Shown piece by piece: positions 29,817 through 42,560 of a stretch of 43,048 bases of DNA. Source of the stretch: Chrysomallon squamiferum (lineage: Eukaryota > Mollusca > Gastropoda > Neomphalida > Peltospiridae); the NCBI GenBank assembly GCA_012295275.1, contig CM022675.1, forward strand, positions 4,590,665-4,633,712, given 5' to 3'. The position numbers and the translations under genes were made by a program. The notes under the pieces are model-generated. The model saw nothing but the letters and a program-made list of their open reading frames with translations. It did not search any database and had not been told where the DNA came from. Every line of letters begins with the position of its first letter. Position 1 is the first letter of the stretch.

Positions 29817-32800
29817 CAACGAGAAAGATGTTATTAAGAGGAAGTAAAATAAAAACAGGTCACGAGTCTCTTACAGATAGAACTGTCAGCTAAACACACA
29901 CAGCTAGCAGCCTCACAATGAGTCAACTAAACACACACAGCTAGAAGCCTCACAATGAGTCAGTAAGTGGGTTCTTAGTTTACACAATTCATTGTTTGTA
30001 ATTTTCTGTGTGTATAATTATAAGCGATGCGTTGTTTTTCTAATGTAATTGCATGAATTAATCTGAACAATAGCTTATTTTAGTAATACTATGTGAATGT
30101 ATTTATATGTCTCCGTCTTTTTATATACATACATTAATACATGTATGCATACATACAAAAATAGATACTTATATAGCGCATGCAAAAACAAATACATACA
30201 TTCACACATACGTAGATACATACATACATGCTTACATATACACGTCTAGACACACCGCATACAAACACAGCTAATTTTCACATACAGAGATATTCACAGC
30301 ATATTTTTATATGAACGTATTCACATACACAGATATTCAAAGCTTAATTTATATGAACGTATTCACATCTAATTTTCACATACACAGATATTCACACCTT
30401 ATTTTTGTATGAATGTATTAACATTTAATTTTCAAATACACAGATATTCACAGCTTATTTTTATATGAACGTAAATCACAGCTAATTTTCGAAGAAACAG
30501 ATGTTCACAGCTTATTGTTATATGAACGTATTCACAGGTTATTTTCAAGTACACAGATATTCACAGCTTATTTTCAAATACACATATATTGACAGCTTAT
30601 TTTTATACGAACGTATTCACAGCTTATTTTCAAATACACAGATATTTATAACTTATTTTTATATGAACGTATTCACAGCTAATTTTCAGGATGACCACGT
30701 AAAATTACAGAGAGAACAGACAATATTAGATTAAAAACCGGTGACGTCTTCATTTCTTCGCAAAACTGATAAATACAAGAAGTTCTGTATATTAACAAAA
30801 AACAACCTTTGAACCGTCACATGGTTTAAAACAATTAATATTAAATTTGTAAATTTCAAGCATTGGTATATATTAAACAATTATTTTATCAACTAAAATG
30901 CGATGTTTGAAGATCTGTGCAATATAACTAATGGAAAGCAGTTTTCTTCTGACAGATAAAAGTTTGAAACATAAAAATCTGGGTGGGGTATTACCTGGGA
31001 CAGAGATTACACAAGTAGTATATCTCAGTTTTATAACAATCAGTAAAACAGAGAATGTTAATACTAGTTAAACAGACAGTTAGATCATTTTCACAGTTGG
31101 CTACTTTGAACGTTTAATGTAGTTAATGTATTTTTTAAATTCTTTGCCGTACAGGTAAATAAAAGTAACTTTTGTCTCCAGATAAATTCTTTAAATTCAT
31201 TCAGTTTAAAATTCTGCTTGTCTGTTCTGTGATTTTCATTTGAAGATTGTTTATAACAAAATAAAGTCGCTTGTATTGTTTATGTTTATTGATGACAGTC
31301 ACTCTCCAAACAACAGAAATATTTGTTTCACTTTGTTAAACTACAAACCAGGTAGTAATAACATACGAACCTGTTTTGTCACATTTTTGTACTCACCACG
31401 TTTTATTACTAAATTTATGATAAATAATATATTGCAAAATCTCACTAGAAACTTGTCATTAGTTTTAAAACTGAAGCTCTAAAATTTTGATTTTACATAT
31501 TTGGGGTTTTTAAATTCACTTTATGTATTTATTTAGTTACATCCTGTGGCATTATCATTGAATCTCCTTCATTTTAAACACAAAGCCTGTTTGTATTCAA
31601 TTTGTAGGTCAGTGTACATTAGGTAACTCGTTTTGTATTAGTTTAATTACGAAAAAGGTTTCAGTCAAATTCAGGGTGTCTATGTGTGTGTCACAAATAG
31701 AAATAAAATCTGACAGGTTTACACTGTTTATTTTATTTAATAATGATGTGCTGTCTCTAGTGAAACATACAGTTTAACAGTTAGGATGTGTGTAAGTGCT
31801 GACTGATTTAACTCGAAGTGATCTCGAGAATATCGCGAGTTTTACCGATCATTAGAATGCGCAGCGCAGTCTTAAAATAGCGCAGATCGACAAATAGCGG
31901 AGAACACACACAAACAATTACATAATATGGTTGTCACCTACGTCATAATAATATTTCCTGTGTGTTGTAATGTGACATTTTATCTTTCTTGTTCTTTCTT
32001 TTTCTCTCCCATTGTTATTAATATCACTAATACATTGTTATTGTTATCATCATCGTGATCATCATCGTCATTTTCATTATTATTATTATTATTATTATCT
32101 TTTTATATTATTTTCTTCATTTACAAATAAATATGTATTACCTCAAAAGCAATTATGACCAAAAGCTGAAACACCAAGAACAACTGTCTCACAAAAAGGG
32201 CAGAAATAAAATTACATTAAACTAAGTTTCACAGTTGTGTTTCTCTCCTTTAGAGAGCTCCTCACTCTCAGAAACTGACTTCATTCAATAGAATTTGTTA
32301 GTACAGCTTGAAATGGACCTGAATTTATTTTGTGTAAAGAGAAAAAACAAAAGGTGTAAATCTGGGTTCTTGATAATCAACGTTAAAAACGTTCAAATGT
32401 TGACTGATATCTAGAACATAACATAACCAGGATTCAGACTGAGACTCTATTAGTAAGAAATTTTAAATAAACACGAATATACATCTAGAAAGACGTGTGA
32501 GTGTGTGTGTGTATGTGTATGTGCGTGTGTACATTGTGTGTGTTGTGACGTCAGTTAAATAGTCCAAAAGCTATGAATGTTTTTATGTTTAATTTCTTTT
32601 AGTGATGTTTCCGCACAGTTGCTGTTTTGAGGAAATCTGTAACTTCAAAGGCTCGTTTTGAAACGAGATTGCGTCTCGAAAATTGTTAACGGACTTTACA
32701 GAAATTTTCATCAAGTTTTTCTCCTACTTTCGGGTGACAAAACCTTTTATACTGGACAAAGAAATGAAACTAAGATATTTAATTTGTGTTTGTTCGAGGC

Positions 32801-33230
32801 AGTTTATATGAAGAAAACTCGAAGACGAAACCTCGAAAACATAACAAGTAGTGTATGAACGATGTTCGTGATACACGTTCACAAAACCATACAAAATGAC
32901 AGCTGTTCCAACGTATTTCAGTCGAAAATGAAAACTTTTTCTTCACACTACAAAGTAACACTGGTGCAATAAACACAAAATTAAGAATTAAAATTTTCAA
33001 TTTATCCAGTGTTTGTTCAAATAGCACTTGAAACAAAGAATAAATCAATCATTCGAAAGTCAAAATATATGGATTCATCTGATGATCGATTTGAATAGTA
33101 GCGAGGTTTACTGTATCACAATAAAGTTAGATTCATATTAACAAGTTAGTATAAAACACACTTCCAGTACGAATCGGAAAACAACAACAATAAAACCAAA
33201 GACAAAATAATAATAATAATAATAATAATC

Positions 33231-33271
<41 letters not shown>

Positions 33272-33600
33272 CATAGAACAAAAGTAAAAAGTAACTGTTA
33301 ACGTGGATTTTAGAAAACACTTCCGTCAAGCGACAAATTTGGCATCAGTGCAGATTAATACTAAAAATCTTAGTATAAGAAGAGATCTCACATAACTCAG
33401 GAACAAGGTGAAAAATAAATCGCACTGACAAAAATAATATTTAGATATTGGGATAAAGTAGAAACACAACATATAACGGTGAAAAGAATAATACAAATAA
33501 TGCAAACAATAAAAACACTATGAGACATTATTAACATGGGATTTAAAAAAATAATAATAATAATAAAAACAACCAAAAGACAATCTGTTAGGAAACACTG
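29817..33600. other. Spacer 3, no gene seen
   Basis: Carries a short tandem repeat of ACTAAACACACACAGCTAG (about 29890-29950), CATACA simple repeats (30120-30240), a zone of degenerate ATGAACGTATTCACAGCT / ACACAGATATTCACAGCTTA repeats (30280-30690), the conserved GACAATATT block (30719), a single 48-bp unit (31748-31795), the GCAGCGCAGTC block (31861), the 32640-32850 block shared with spacers 1 and 4, and (TAA)n 33205-33272. Short frames here are not conserved between spacers. Confidence 0.6.
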
Positions 33601-33637
33601 AACTAGGGTTTATGATAATAATAATAATAATAATAAC

Positions 33638-33674
<37 letters not shown>

Positions 33675-34173
33675 TATAGGATGAAACACTGCTAATATAT
33701 AAAAAAACAACAACAATAACAATAACAAAAAAATAAAAATAAAAATAATAAATCATAAAAGAAACTCTGGTCTGAGACCCTGTTAACATAGGTTTAAAAA
33801 AAACACTTCCTAGCAGAAACAAATTTTGCATCAAAATATCGATCGAGTTACTAGTGAGATTCTTTTCAATAGAAATTTTCCAGAACAAAATAAACAGATC
33901 AGCTGCTTTTAGAAACGTTGTTGTTGTTGTCGGAATCGTCGTGGACGTTATCAAATATTTCGGATTTCCTAGTGGGAATGTGACTGTTAGTCGAGGCAGT
34001 ATGTCTGCACAGACTGGGGACTGGTACAGCTGACGTAGCAGTATCAAGCGATGTCGTAGTTTGACCGTGAGATTGGTTAAGATGGCTGGCTAAGGTTCTG
34101 ATGTTGTTGTTGATGTTGCAGGGTTTCTGTTTATGGTGCTGTAATCTTCATATAATTGAGGTGGATGTAGGCG

Positions 34174-34744
34174 TCAGATAGTTGTCTTTTCTTTGCTTGT
34201 GCTGTCGTAGGCGCTGTCTTTGTCGAAACCAAGCTGGCTGTACACATGAGACGTAGTTGTTACCTTTTCCTTATCATAGGTGTCATAGTCACCGTTGTCG
34301 TCCACATCAAGGTTGTTGTAGATGTTAGATGTACGAGTTGTATTTGTTGTGACTATGTTGTTGTAGTCTCCGTCATGGCTGCCTGAGAGATGATTGTCCA
34401 CTTCAGACCTTGTAGTAGTAGCTGTCTTGATATCCGCTGTGTCGTAGTCTCCAGTAGATCTGTTATTGGGAAGTGCTTTAACGTCTGCGATGTCGTAGTC
34501 TTTATACTTTCTGTTTTCCATGTTGATAGTAACTCCGCTTGGGACGTTGTAGTAAACACTGTGGTTTCCTTGATTTTCTAATTCAGATTTATGATCTGTC
34601 GACGTCGATGTCGTTGTTACCTCATAACTCGAATTTGTGTGACCACGTTGTAAGTGGTCAGCAGAGCTGATTTCGTTGTTTCTTTTGTTAAAATTAATTC
34701 TTGATTCTGCTAACTTCTTTGTTTTAAAACAAAATTGACGTTTT
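34174..34744 (-). CDS. Gene 4 cytoplasmic-tail exon
   Basis: 190 codons including the stop, open. Begins KRQFCFKTKKLAESRINFNK; the NPxY site is NSSY here. Then SVYYNV (ITIM pattern), TATTTRSEVDNHL, SNIYNNL, SHVYSQL, ending KEKTTI with TGA at 34174-34176, the same truncation as gene 2 and the orphan tail exon. Its ectodomain is broken, so expression as a receptor is doubtful. Confidence 0.7.
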
Positions 34745-35186
34745 CTGAAAAATGAAGATATTATTTAAATTGAAATTGAAATACTAAGTTATTTTTATTA
34801 TACGAGTTTCTGTTGTGACGACTCTGATAATTCAAAGGAAAAACTATTTTACATTTCAAATTAAACTGATGTTAACTGAGAAGAATAACAGTGAAATATG
34901 CAGATTATTTTTTTCTTTCATTCATATTTTTTGTTACTTTTACTTTGTTTCATTCCTGTTTTTCTTTCATTCATATCTTTCTCATTCTTTCATACATTTT
35001 TCTTTCTCTTTCTTTTGTCTCAGCATTTCTAACAAACTTGATAAAGAACACATAATCTTTTCTTCTTCATTCCGTCATTCTTTTTTCCTTCTCTATCTTT
35101 TTTCATATGTCATCCTTTTTTCCCCTGTCTTTCTGCTTCATGAATTTAATAATTTTCTTTAATAATTGATTACAACAAATGTTCAC

Positions 35187-35262
35187 CGTTTAGTGCAAAC
35201 TACGACGACAGCAATAACAACCAACACCACTACAACAGCAACGACAGCACCACCAACATATG
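35187..35262 (-). CDS. Gene 4 transmembrane exon
   Basis: 76 bp, phase 1 to 2: AYVGGAVVAVVVVLVVIAVV then VVCTKR. Confidence 0.8.
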
Positions 35263-36012
35263 CTGAAAATAATTATATAATAATAACATTGATTTTAATC
35301 TAAGAACAATTATCTGTGTAAATGTTTTTATTTATTATTTTATTTTACTTATTTCTGATATAATTTTACTAATTTTAACAGAAAGATGGAGCATTATTTG
35401 CCCCTTTTCAAATTAATTTATATAAAACAAAATATTAAAAATATTAAAATAATATGCAAAGTATAAATATATATAATTTTAATAAGTTTAGCAGAATATA
35501 TCTAGTAAATTAACCCAAAGCTAACAAAATAAAGATATAGTAAATTTTAAAAAGTTGAAATTCTTGTAAATTAAATAAGCCCAGACAAAAAATTAATAAT
35601 AATAAAGTTAATTAATTTAAACAAAGCTAGTATATGAATACTAGTAATAAAATTAATAAAATAAATTGAGTGAATTAAAAGTAGTAAATAATTCTAGTAA
35701 ACTAAAACTAGTAAATTAAATTTAGTGAAATAAAATTAGTTAAAAGTCTTAAAACAAAATAGTAAAATTAAAACTGACCTGACTTATTTGATGGATGTTG
35801 TGTCTCAGTGGATTCTTTTGTTGGAATTATCTCCCCTAGTTTAGAAGTAGTTGCTGCTGTTGTTTTTTGGGTCTGTTTCGCAGGCGTTGTCACTGATGTG
35901 GACGTTCTTGCTGGTGCAGTTACATTATCTGTAAATATAAAATATTATCTCGAAAAGATATTACATTTTCTTTCTATATAACCATGTTTGTAAGTCATCT
36001 TTTAACTTTATT

Positions 36013-36013
36013 A

Positions 36014-36066
<53 letters not shown>
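36013..36066. repeat. (TTA)n microsatellite
   Basis: Intron 7 of gene 4, at the same place as the TTA/GTT tracts of the gene 2 duplicated units. Confidence 0.9.
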
Positions 36067-36068
<2 letters not shown>

Positions 36069-36166
36069 TTTATATTGTAGACAGCTAATACTGAAACTGA
36101 ACTCTTATTTTATGCCATGCAGAAAACTTAACGATATTTGCACAACCACACATACACACATACACA

Positions 36167-36310
<144 letters not shown>

Positions 36311-37352
36311 TTATGTGTGTGTATATGTGTGAGTGTATGTGTTGTATCCATTATTTGTTTCTCTATACTCACACTTCTGACAAATAGTCTGAAGTTTTGT
36401 CTGTGGAGGGTAATAATCATAATCATCACTATCAACGGACCAAACCAGACTTTTAAGAAACTTCGTATTGTCAGAAATCTGTTTTGAGTACGACACTTCT
36501 TTACCTAAAAAAACAACAACAAAATATAAAAATAATAAAAATAATAGAAATAATAAAATAAATGAATAGAATAAAACAAATCTTGAATAGATATAGATGT
36601 ATAAATATAGTCAGATAAATGCATAAACAGAGCAGATAGACAGATAAGAAGTTTGTAAATATGTAAATAAATAAAATAAAATAAAATAAAATAAATAAAT
36701 ACGTAATTATTTCCAACGACACTAAAGAAAAAAAGAAAAACTGTACCGTTAATCCACCTCCATTTAACTTCTCTGTTAAGTCCAATCCAGTATGATCCTT
36801 CCCGGTCTTTCTGGTTTTGTTAAAAGTTCTTTCATAGCTGAGAGTGTACCAACAATAATAATTATAATAATAAAAGAAGCATATTGGTAGTAGTAGTTGT
36901 AGAAGTGGTAATAGTAGTAGTAGAAAAAGATGAAGCAGTAGTTGCCGCAGTGACAGTTTAATAGTAGAAAGTACACCTGTCTGTGTGCCCAGTTTGTCTG
37001 TGTGTGATTCAGGTAACATAAAACAAGGATATATTTAACACTTTTTCTTTTAAATTCAGTGTTTATGAACAGAAGAATTTGCTAATCTGTAAATCAAAAA
37101 TAATTATATATTTAACACTTTTTGTTAACATAATTCAGACTTAATGAAGAGAAAAATTACGAACCTGCAAACCAATTTTCCATTGCTCGGTTTACATTGC
37201 TGGAAGCATTTAAAAGCATCATTGTCTTGTATTGAGTATCTACTCCTCAAACTCCCAATATCGATATCTCCAACGTACTGGAATAATGTTTCATTGGTCT
37301 CTGAAAACAAAAACTAAAACAATAACAACAACAAGAACAACAACAGCAAATA

Positions 37353-37356
<4 letters not shown>

Positions 37357-37435
<79 letters not shown>

Positions 37436-37436
37436 A
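37357..37436. repeat. (ATA)n(GTA)n microsatellite
   Basis: Intron 2 of gene 4: ATA triplets switching to GTA triplets. Confidence 0.9.
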
Positions 37437-37848
37437 TAAAAAATAAACAAAATAAATAAATAAAAAAGAAACAGCCTGTTTATGTATTCATTAATTGTGT
37501 TATAATTGTTATAAGTGCGTTTGTTGTTACTGTTGATGTCGTAGATAATGATCAGTTTATAAAATGAAACTTTCATAAAACATAAAACATTTATTTATGT
37601 TCTAACCGACATTTAAATTATTGATAACAGAATACCTACCAGTCTACATCCACGGTGTATAATCTCTCCTAAAGCTCCTACCCAATAGTCTTTGTCTTCT
37701 TCCATTACAGAAAAAAAAAGTTTGTTTTATCTAAATTAGAATGATGAACAACGAGTCTGCCTCCTGCCTCCTCACAGCCAGAATACGCTGCCTCCCACCA
37801 AGTTTGTTTTTATCCAGTGTAAAATATTCTTCTAACATTTCTTCTTGT

Positions 37849-38048
37849 NNNNNNNNNNNNNNNNNNNNNNNNNNNNNNNNNNNNNNNNNNNNNNNNNNNN
37901 NNNNNNNNNNNNNNNNNNNNNNNNNNNNNNNNNNNNNNNNNNNNNNNNNNNNNNNNNNNNNNNNNNNNNNNNNNNNNNNNNNNNNNNNNNNNNNNNNNNN
38001 NNNNNNNNNNNNNNNNNNNNNNNNNNNNNNNNNNNNNNNNNNNNNNNN
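37849..38048. other. Assembly gap, 200 N
   Basis: Exactly 200 N, so probably a placeholder of unknown true size. It cuts exon 2 of gene 4, and the orientation of the repeat unit flips across it. Confidence 0.99.
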
Positions 38049-38845
38049 TTTGTCTACGAGTTTTCTTCATATAAACTGCCTCGACCAAACACAAATTAAA
38101 TATGTTAGTTTCATTTCTTTGTCCAGTATAGAAGTTTTTGTTACGCGGAAGTAGCAGAAAACATTGATGAAATATTTCTGTAAAGTCTGTTAACTATTTT
38201 CCTTAAATATTTTCAAAATGGCAATTGTGCGCAAACTGCACCCCCAAAAAATTAAACATTAAAAACTTTATAATTTTGTCACTATTTCACAGACATCACC
38301 ACACACACAACCATGTCTTTCTAGATATATATATTCGTGTTTACGTGTGTTATATTATTTTACCATTTCTGGTGAATATTTGGACATTTTGAACGGTGAT
38401 TTTCAAGAACCCAGATTTACCAGTTTTGCATCTTTTTATTTTTTTATTATATATAAATATATATTTTCTTTTTCACAAAATAAATTCAGGCCCAAGGATT
38501 TCAAGCTGCACTAACAAACTCCATTCAGTGACGTCAGACTTTGAGAGTGACGAGCTCTCTAAGTGAGGGAAACACAACTGTGAAACTTAGTGTAATGTAT
38601 ATATTAATTTTATTTTAACTGTTTTGTGAAGCAATTTTATTTTGATGTTACAACATATTGGTATCTCACCATATTTTGTGATTGCTTTTTGACAGACTGT
38701 GTCCATCAGTAAGTAAACAGAGAGGTATCAGTTAACTGATTACAAAAAGAAACAGCAAACTTTAACTAACAGAGTAACTATCATCTCAAACCAGTATTTT
38801 CAGTCACGTATTTCTCACAGATCATATATATTTAGTTGTAAATTA

Positions 38846-38898
<53 letters not shown>

Positions 38899-40770
38899 TG
38901 ATGATGATGATGATAACAGTAACAATGTATTAGTGATATTAATAACAATGGGAGGGAAAAAGAAAGAACAAGAAAGCTAAAATGTGACATTAACACACAG
39001 GAGATATTATTATGACGTAGGTGACAACCATATTATGTAACTGTGTGTGTGTATTCTCCGCTATTTGTTGATCTGCGCTATTTTAAGACTGCGCTGCGCT
39101 TTCTAATGATCGGTAAAACTCGCGATATTCTGGAAATCACTTCAAGTCAAACCAGTTAGCACTTACACACATCCTAACTGTTAAACTGTATGTTTCACTA
39201 GAGACAGCACATGATTATTAAATAAAATAAACTAAATTAAATAAACCGTGTAAACCTGATCTCGTAAATTCTATTTTTATTTGTGACATCCTGTGAATTT
39301 GAAGTCCACATTTTTCGTAATTAAACTAATATAAAACGTATGACCTAATTTACATTGACCTATAAATTGAATACAAACAAGTTTTGTGTCTAAAATCAAG
39401 TAGATTTAAAGAAAATGTCACAGGATATAAGTAAATAAACAGATAAAATCAAATTTCAACACGAAAATATGTAAAATTAAAATTTTAGAACATCAGTTTT
39501 AATACCAAACACAAGTTCCTAGTGACATTTAGTACTAAAACGTGGTAAGTACAAAAATGTGACAAAACACGTTGTTATCTCATTACTATCTGGGTGACCT
39601 GACATTCGTCAGCTTCAAAGTTTCTAGTTTGACTAAGTAATTTTGTAGTATGGAGTGTGACTGCCATAACTAAACATAAACAACACAAGCGACTTTATTT
39701 TGTTATAAACAATCTTCAAATGAAAATCACAAAACAGACAAACAGAATTTGAAACTGAATGAATTTAAAGAATTTATCTGCAGACAAATATTACTTTTAT
39801 TTACCTGTACGACAAAGAATTTTAAAAATACATTAACTACATTACAGGTAGAACTTAGACAACTGTGAAGATGATCTAAATTAATTACAGCTGTTTGTTT
39901 AATTAGTATTAACATTCTCTGTATGACTGAGTGTTATAAAACTGAGATATACTACTTGTGTAATCTCTGTCCCAGGTAATACCCCACCCAGATTTTTATG
40001 TTTCAAAATCATTCTGTAACAAAACAACTGCTTTCCATTTTTTATATTGCACAAATTTTCCAACATCAAATTTTAGTTGATAAAATAATATTTTTATAAG
40101 CAACCAAATTTACAAATTTATTACTACATTTGTTTTTAATCAACTGTGATAGGTCAAAGTTATCTTCTTCTTTTTTTAATAGATATAAAACACTTGCTAT
40201 ATCTTTAAAACCAGAAATATTCAAAATTTCTCGAATTTATGAGCTTTGCAAAGAACTGAAGTAGACACTGGTTTTTAATCTAATATTGTCTGTACTCTCT
40301 GTAATCTTACGTAGTCATCCTGAAAATTAGCTGGAAATGTGTGTGTGAAAATGTATGTATTTATATTTTGTATGTTTGTTTGTGGTGTGTCTAGATGTGT
40401 ATATATTCAAGTATGTATCTATTTATTTGCATGCATGTATTTGTATGGATAGATACATGTATGTATTTATATATGTATCCATTATATAATGCATGTACAT
40501 TTATATGTATGTATGTATGTATGTACGTATGTATGTGTCATTTATGTATTTGTATAGGTTGTATGTATCATGTGTATGTATGTATGTATGTATGTATGTA
40601 TCATATGTATGTACGTATTCATGTATAAATGTATTAATCGTTGAAATAATCTATATCACGGATGCATCACTTATAATTATTATACGACCACAAATATACA
40701 AACAATGCATTCTAAGTAGCCAGATTCGTGACCTCTTTTCCTCTGTTTATTAGTATCTACTTCCTTGTTG
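38049..40770. other. Spacer 4, inverted, no gene seen
   Basis: Reverse complement of the other spacers, in reverse order: the 12.4/32.8-kb block (38049-38200), (TAA)n(TGA)n 38848-38910, GACTGCGCTGCGC (39088), one 48-bp unit (39153-39205), AACAATCTTC block, the CTGAAGTAGACACTGGTTTT block (40256), then TGTA/TGTATG simple repeats 40360-40640. The CAGCTTATTTT repeat zone is nearly absent, only GAAAATTAGCTGG remaining. Confidence 0.65.
40360..40640. repeat. TGTA/TATG-rich simple repeat
   Basis: GTATGTATGTATG runs upstream of gene 5, corresponding to the CATACA repeats upstream of genes 1-3. Cys/Tyr-rich frames across it are artefacts. Confidence 0.85.
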
Positions 40771-40806
40771 GTTTTAGCAAAACTCGGTTTTATATTGTCT
40801 TGCGTA
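40771..40806 (+). promoter_or_regulatory. Conserved core promoter, gene 5
   Basis: GTTTTAGCAAAACTCGG then TTTTATATTGTC; TATA-like element about 60 bases before the ATG at 40853. Plus-strand equivalent of the gene 1-3 promoters. Confidence 0.6.
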
Positions 40807-41683
40807 AGAATGTTCGTATATAAAAGTAAACACAAGAAAACAAAAAGAAATAATGAATTTAGTAACAGCAGTGATTATATTAACGATCTACAATCAGGTT
40901 ACAGGTGCAGAAAGACTAGGTAAGTTTATTATTTATTTAAAATTAATTTATTCGTTGTACTTCAAGTCATTTGAAGTATGTATAAAGCTGAAGGAGACAA
41001 TTTAAAATGTTTGAATTTATTTAAATTTTATTAATTGAGCTTTCTTGTATATGATGATTATGTTAAAAGCAGACCTTTTTCAAAATACAGCCTGCTGAAT
41101 GTTTAATGGATGTTTAACATGAAATGCTTGTATCATAGTTAATAATACTAATAACAACAACAAAAACAACAATAACTAGATGAACGACAGCAACAATCAT
41201 AACAGTAACAACATCAACAACAACAATAATAACGACGACAACAAACAACAATAATGAGTGTGATGAAAATTAAAAAACTGCATAGCGTAACAACAGTACG
41301 CAACAGGATTTAACATAACAGCATAAACTAGCACGTTATGACATATTTTTAAAATAAACTGTTTACTATAAATGGAAAATTAGCTCACGTATTTTGACGT
41401 AGCTAACTTTAAATAACAGCAATAGTATATATACAATAACATAAAATAACGTAACATAACAATAATAATAACGAAGAAATATTACATATTAGAATATTGT
41501 ATATCATCACATAACTAAGTAATTATTTATAAGTTTATAAAACATAACAGTATAAATATGTATAAATGTATTCAGTAGAAACAAAATACATTTGCATAAA
41601 TGTATATATAAAAACGTAACATAAAATTTCATCAAGATAATGCAGCATAAATAATTAAGATAAATATTAATAAATTAACACAG

Positions 41684-41909
41684 GTCCGTGGTCTGACAGA
41701 AAACAAGAAGAAATGTTAGAAGAATATTTTACACTGGATAAAAAACAAACTTGGTGGGAGGCAGCGTATTCTGGCTGTGAGGAGGCAGGAGGCAGACTCG
41801 TTGTTCATCATTCTGATTTAGACAAAAACAAACTTTTTTCTGTAATGGAAAAAAACAAAAACTATTGGGTAGGAGCTTTTAGAGACGTATACACCGTGGA
41901 TGTGGACTG
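41684..41909 (+). pseudogene. Gene 5 exon 2 with one-base insertion
   Basis: Acceptor ACACAG|GTCCGTGG, donor GACTG|GTAGGT. WWEAAYSGCEEAGGRLVVHH and NYWVGAF are intact; the frame changes after GAF. No alternative donor in the exon restores phase 1. Confidence 0.8.
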
Positions 41910-42469
41910 GTAGGTATTCAGTTATCAATAATTTAAATGTCGGTTAGAACATAAATAAATGTTTAATGTTTTATCAAAGTTTTACTTTATAAATTGATCA
42001 TTATCTACGACATCAAAAGTAACAACAAAACCACTAATAACAATTATAATACAATAAATGAATAAATAAATAGGCTGTTTCGTTTTTTGTGTGTTGTTAT
42101 TGTTCTAGTTTTTGTTTTCAGAGACAAATGAAACATTATTCCAGTACGTTGGAGATATCGATGTTGGGAGTTCGAGGTCTAACTACTCAATACAAGACAA
42201 TGATGCTTTTAAATGCTTCCAGCAATGTAAACCGAGCAATGGAAAAATTGGTTTACAGGTTGGTAAATTCTTCTGTTCATAAAGTCTGAATTTAAAACAA
42301 AAAGTGTTAAATATATACTTGTTTTTAGGTTACCTGAATCACACACAGACAAATGGGACACACAGACAGGTATACTTCTACTATTAAACTGTCACTGCGG
42401 CAACCAACACCACTACTTCATCTTCTACTACTATTACCACTTCTATCACTACTACTACAAATATCCTTC

Positions 42470-42560
42470 TTCTTATTATTATTATTGTTATTTTTATTAT
42501 TATTATTATTATTATTATTGTTATTATTATTATTATTATTATTATTGTTGTTGTTGTTGT
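42470..42560. repeat. (TTA)n(TTG)n microsatellite
   Basis: Intron 3 of gene 5, 80 bases before the exon 4 acceptor. Confidence 0.88.

Noticed and set aside
32658-32858. 66-codon frame in spacer 3 as a small gene
   Set aside because: The homologous block at 12.3 kb has an extra base that breaks it, and no intact equivalent was found after the gap.
33138-34047. Poly-Tyr/poly-Leu frames near 33.2 and 33.7 kb
   Set aside because: Translations of TAA/TTA microsatellites downstream of gene 4.
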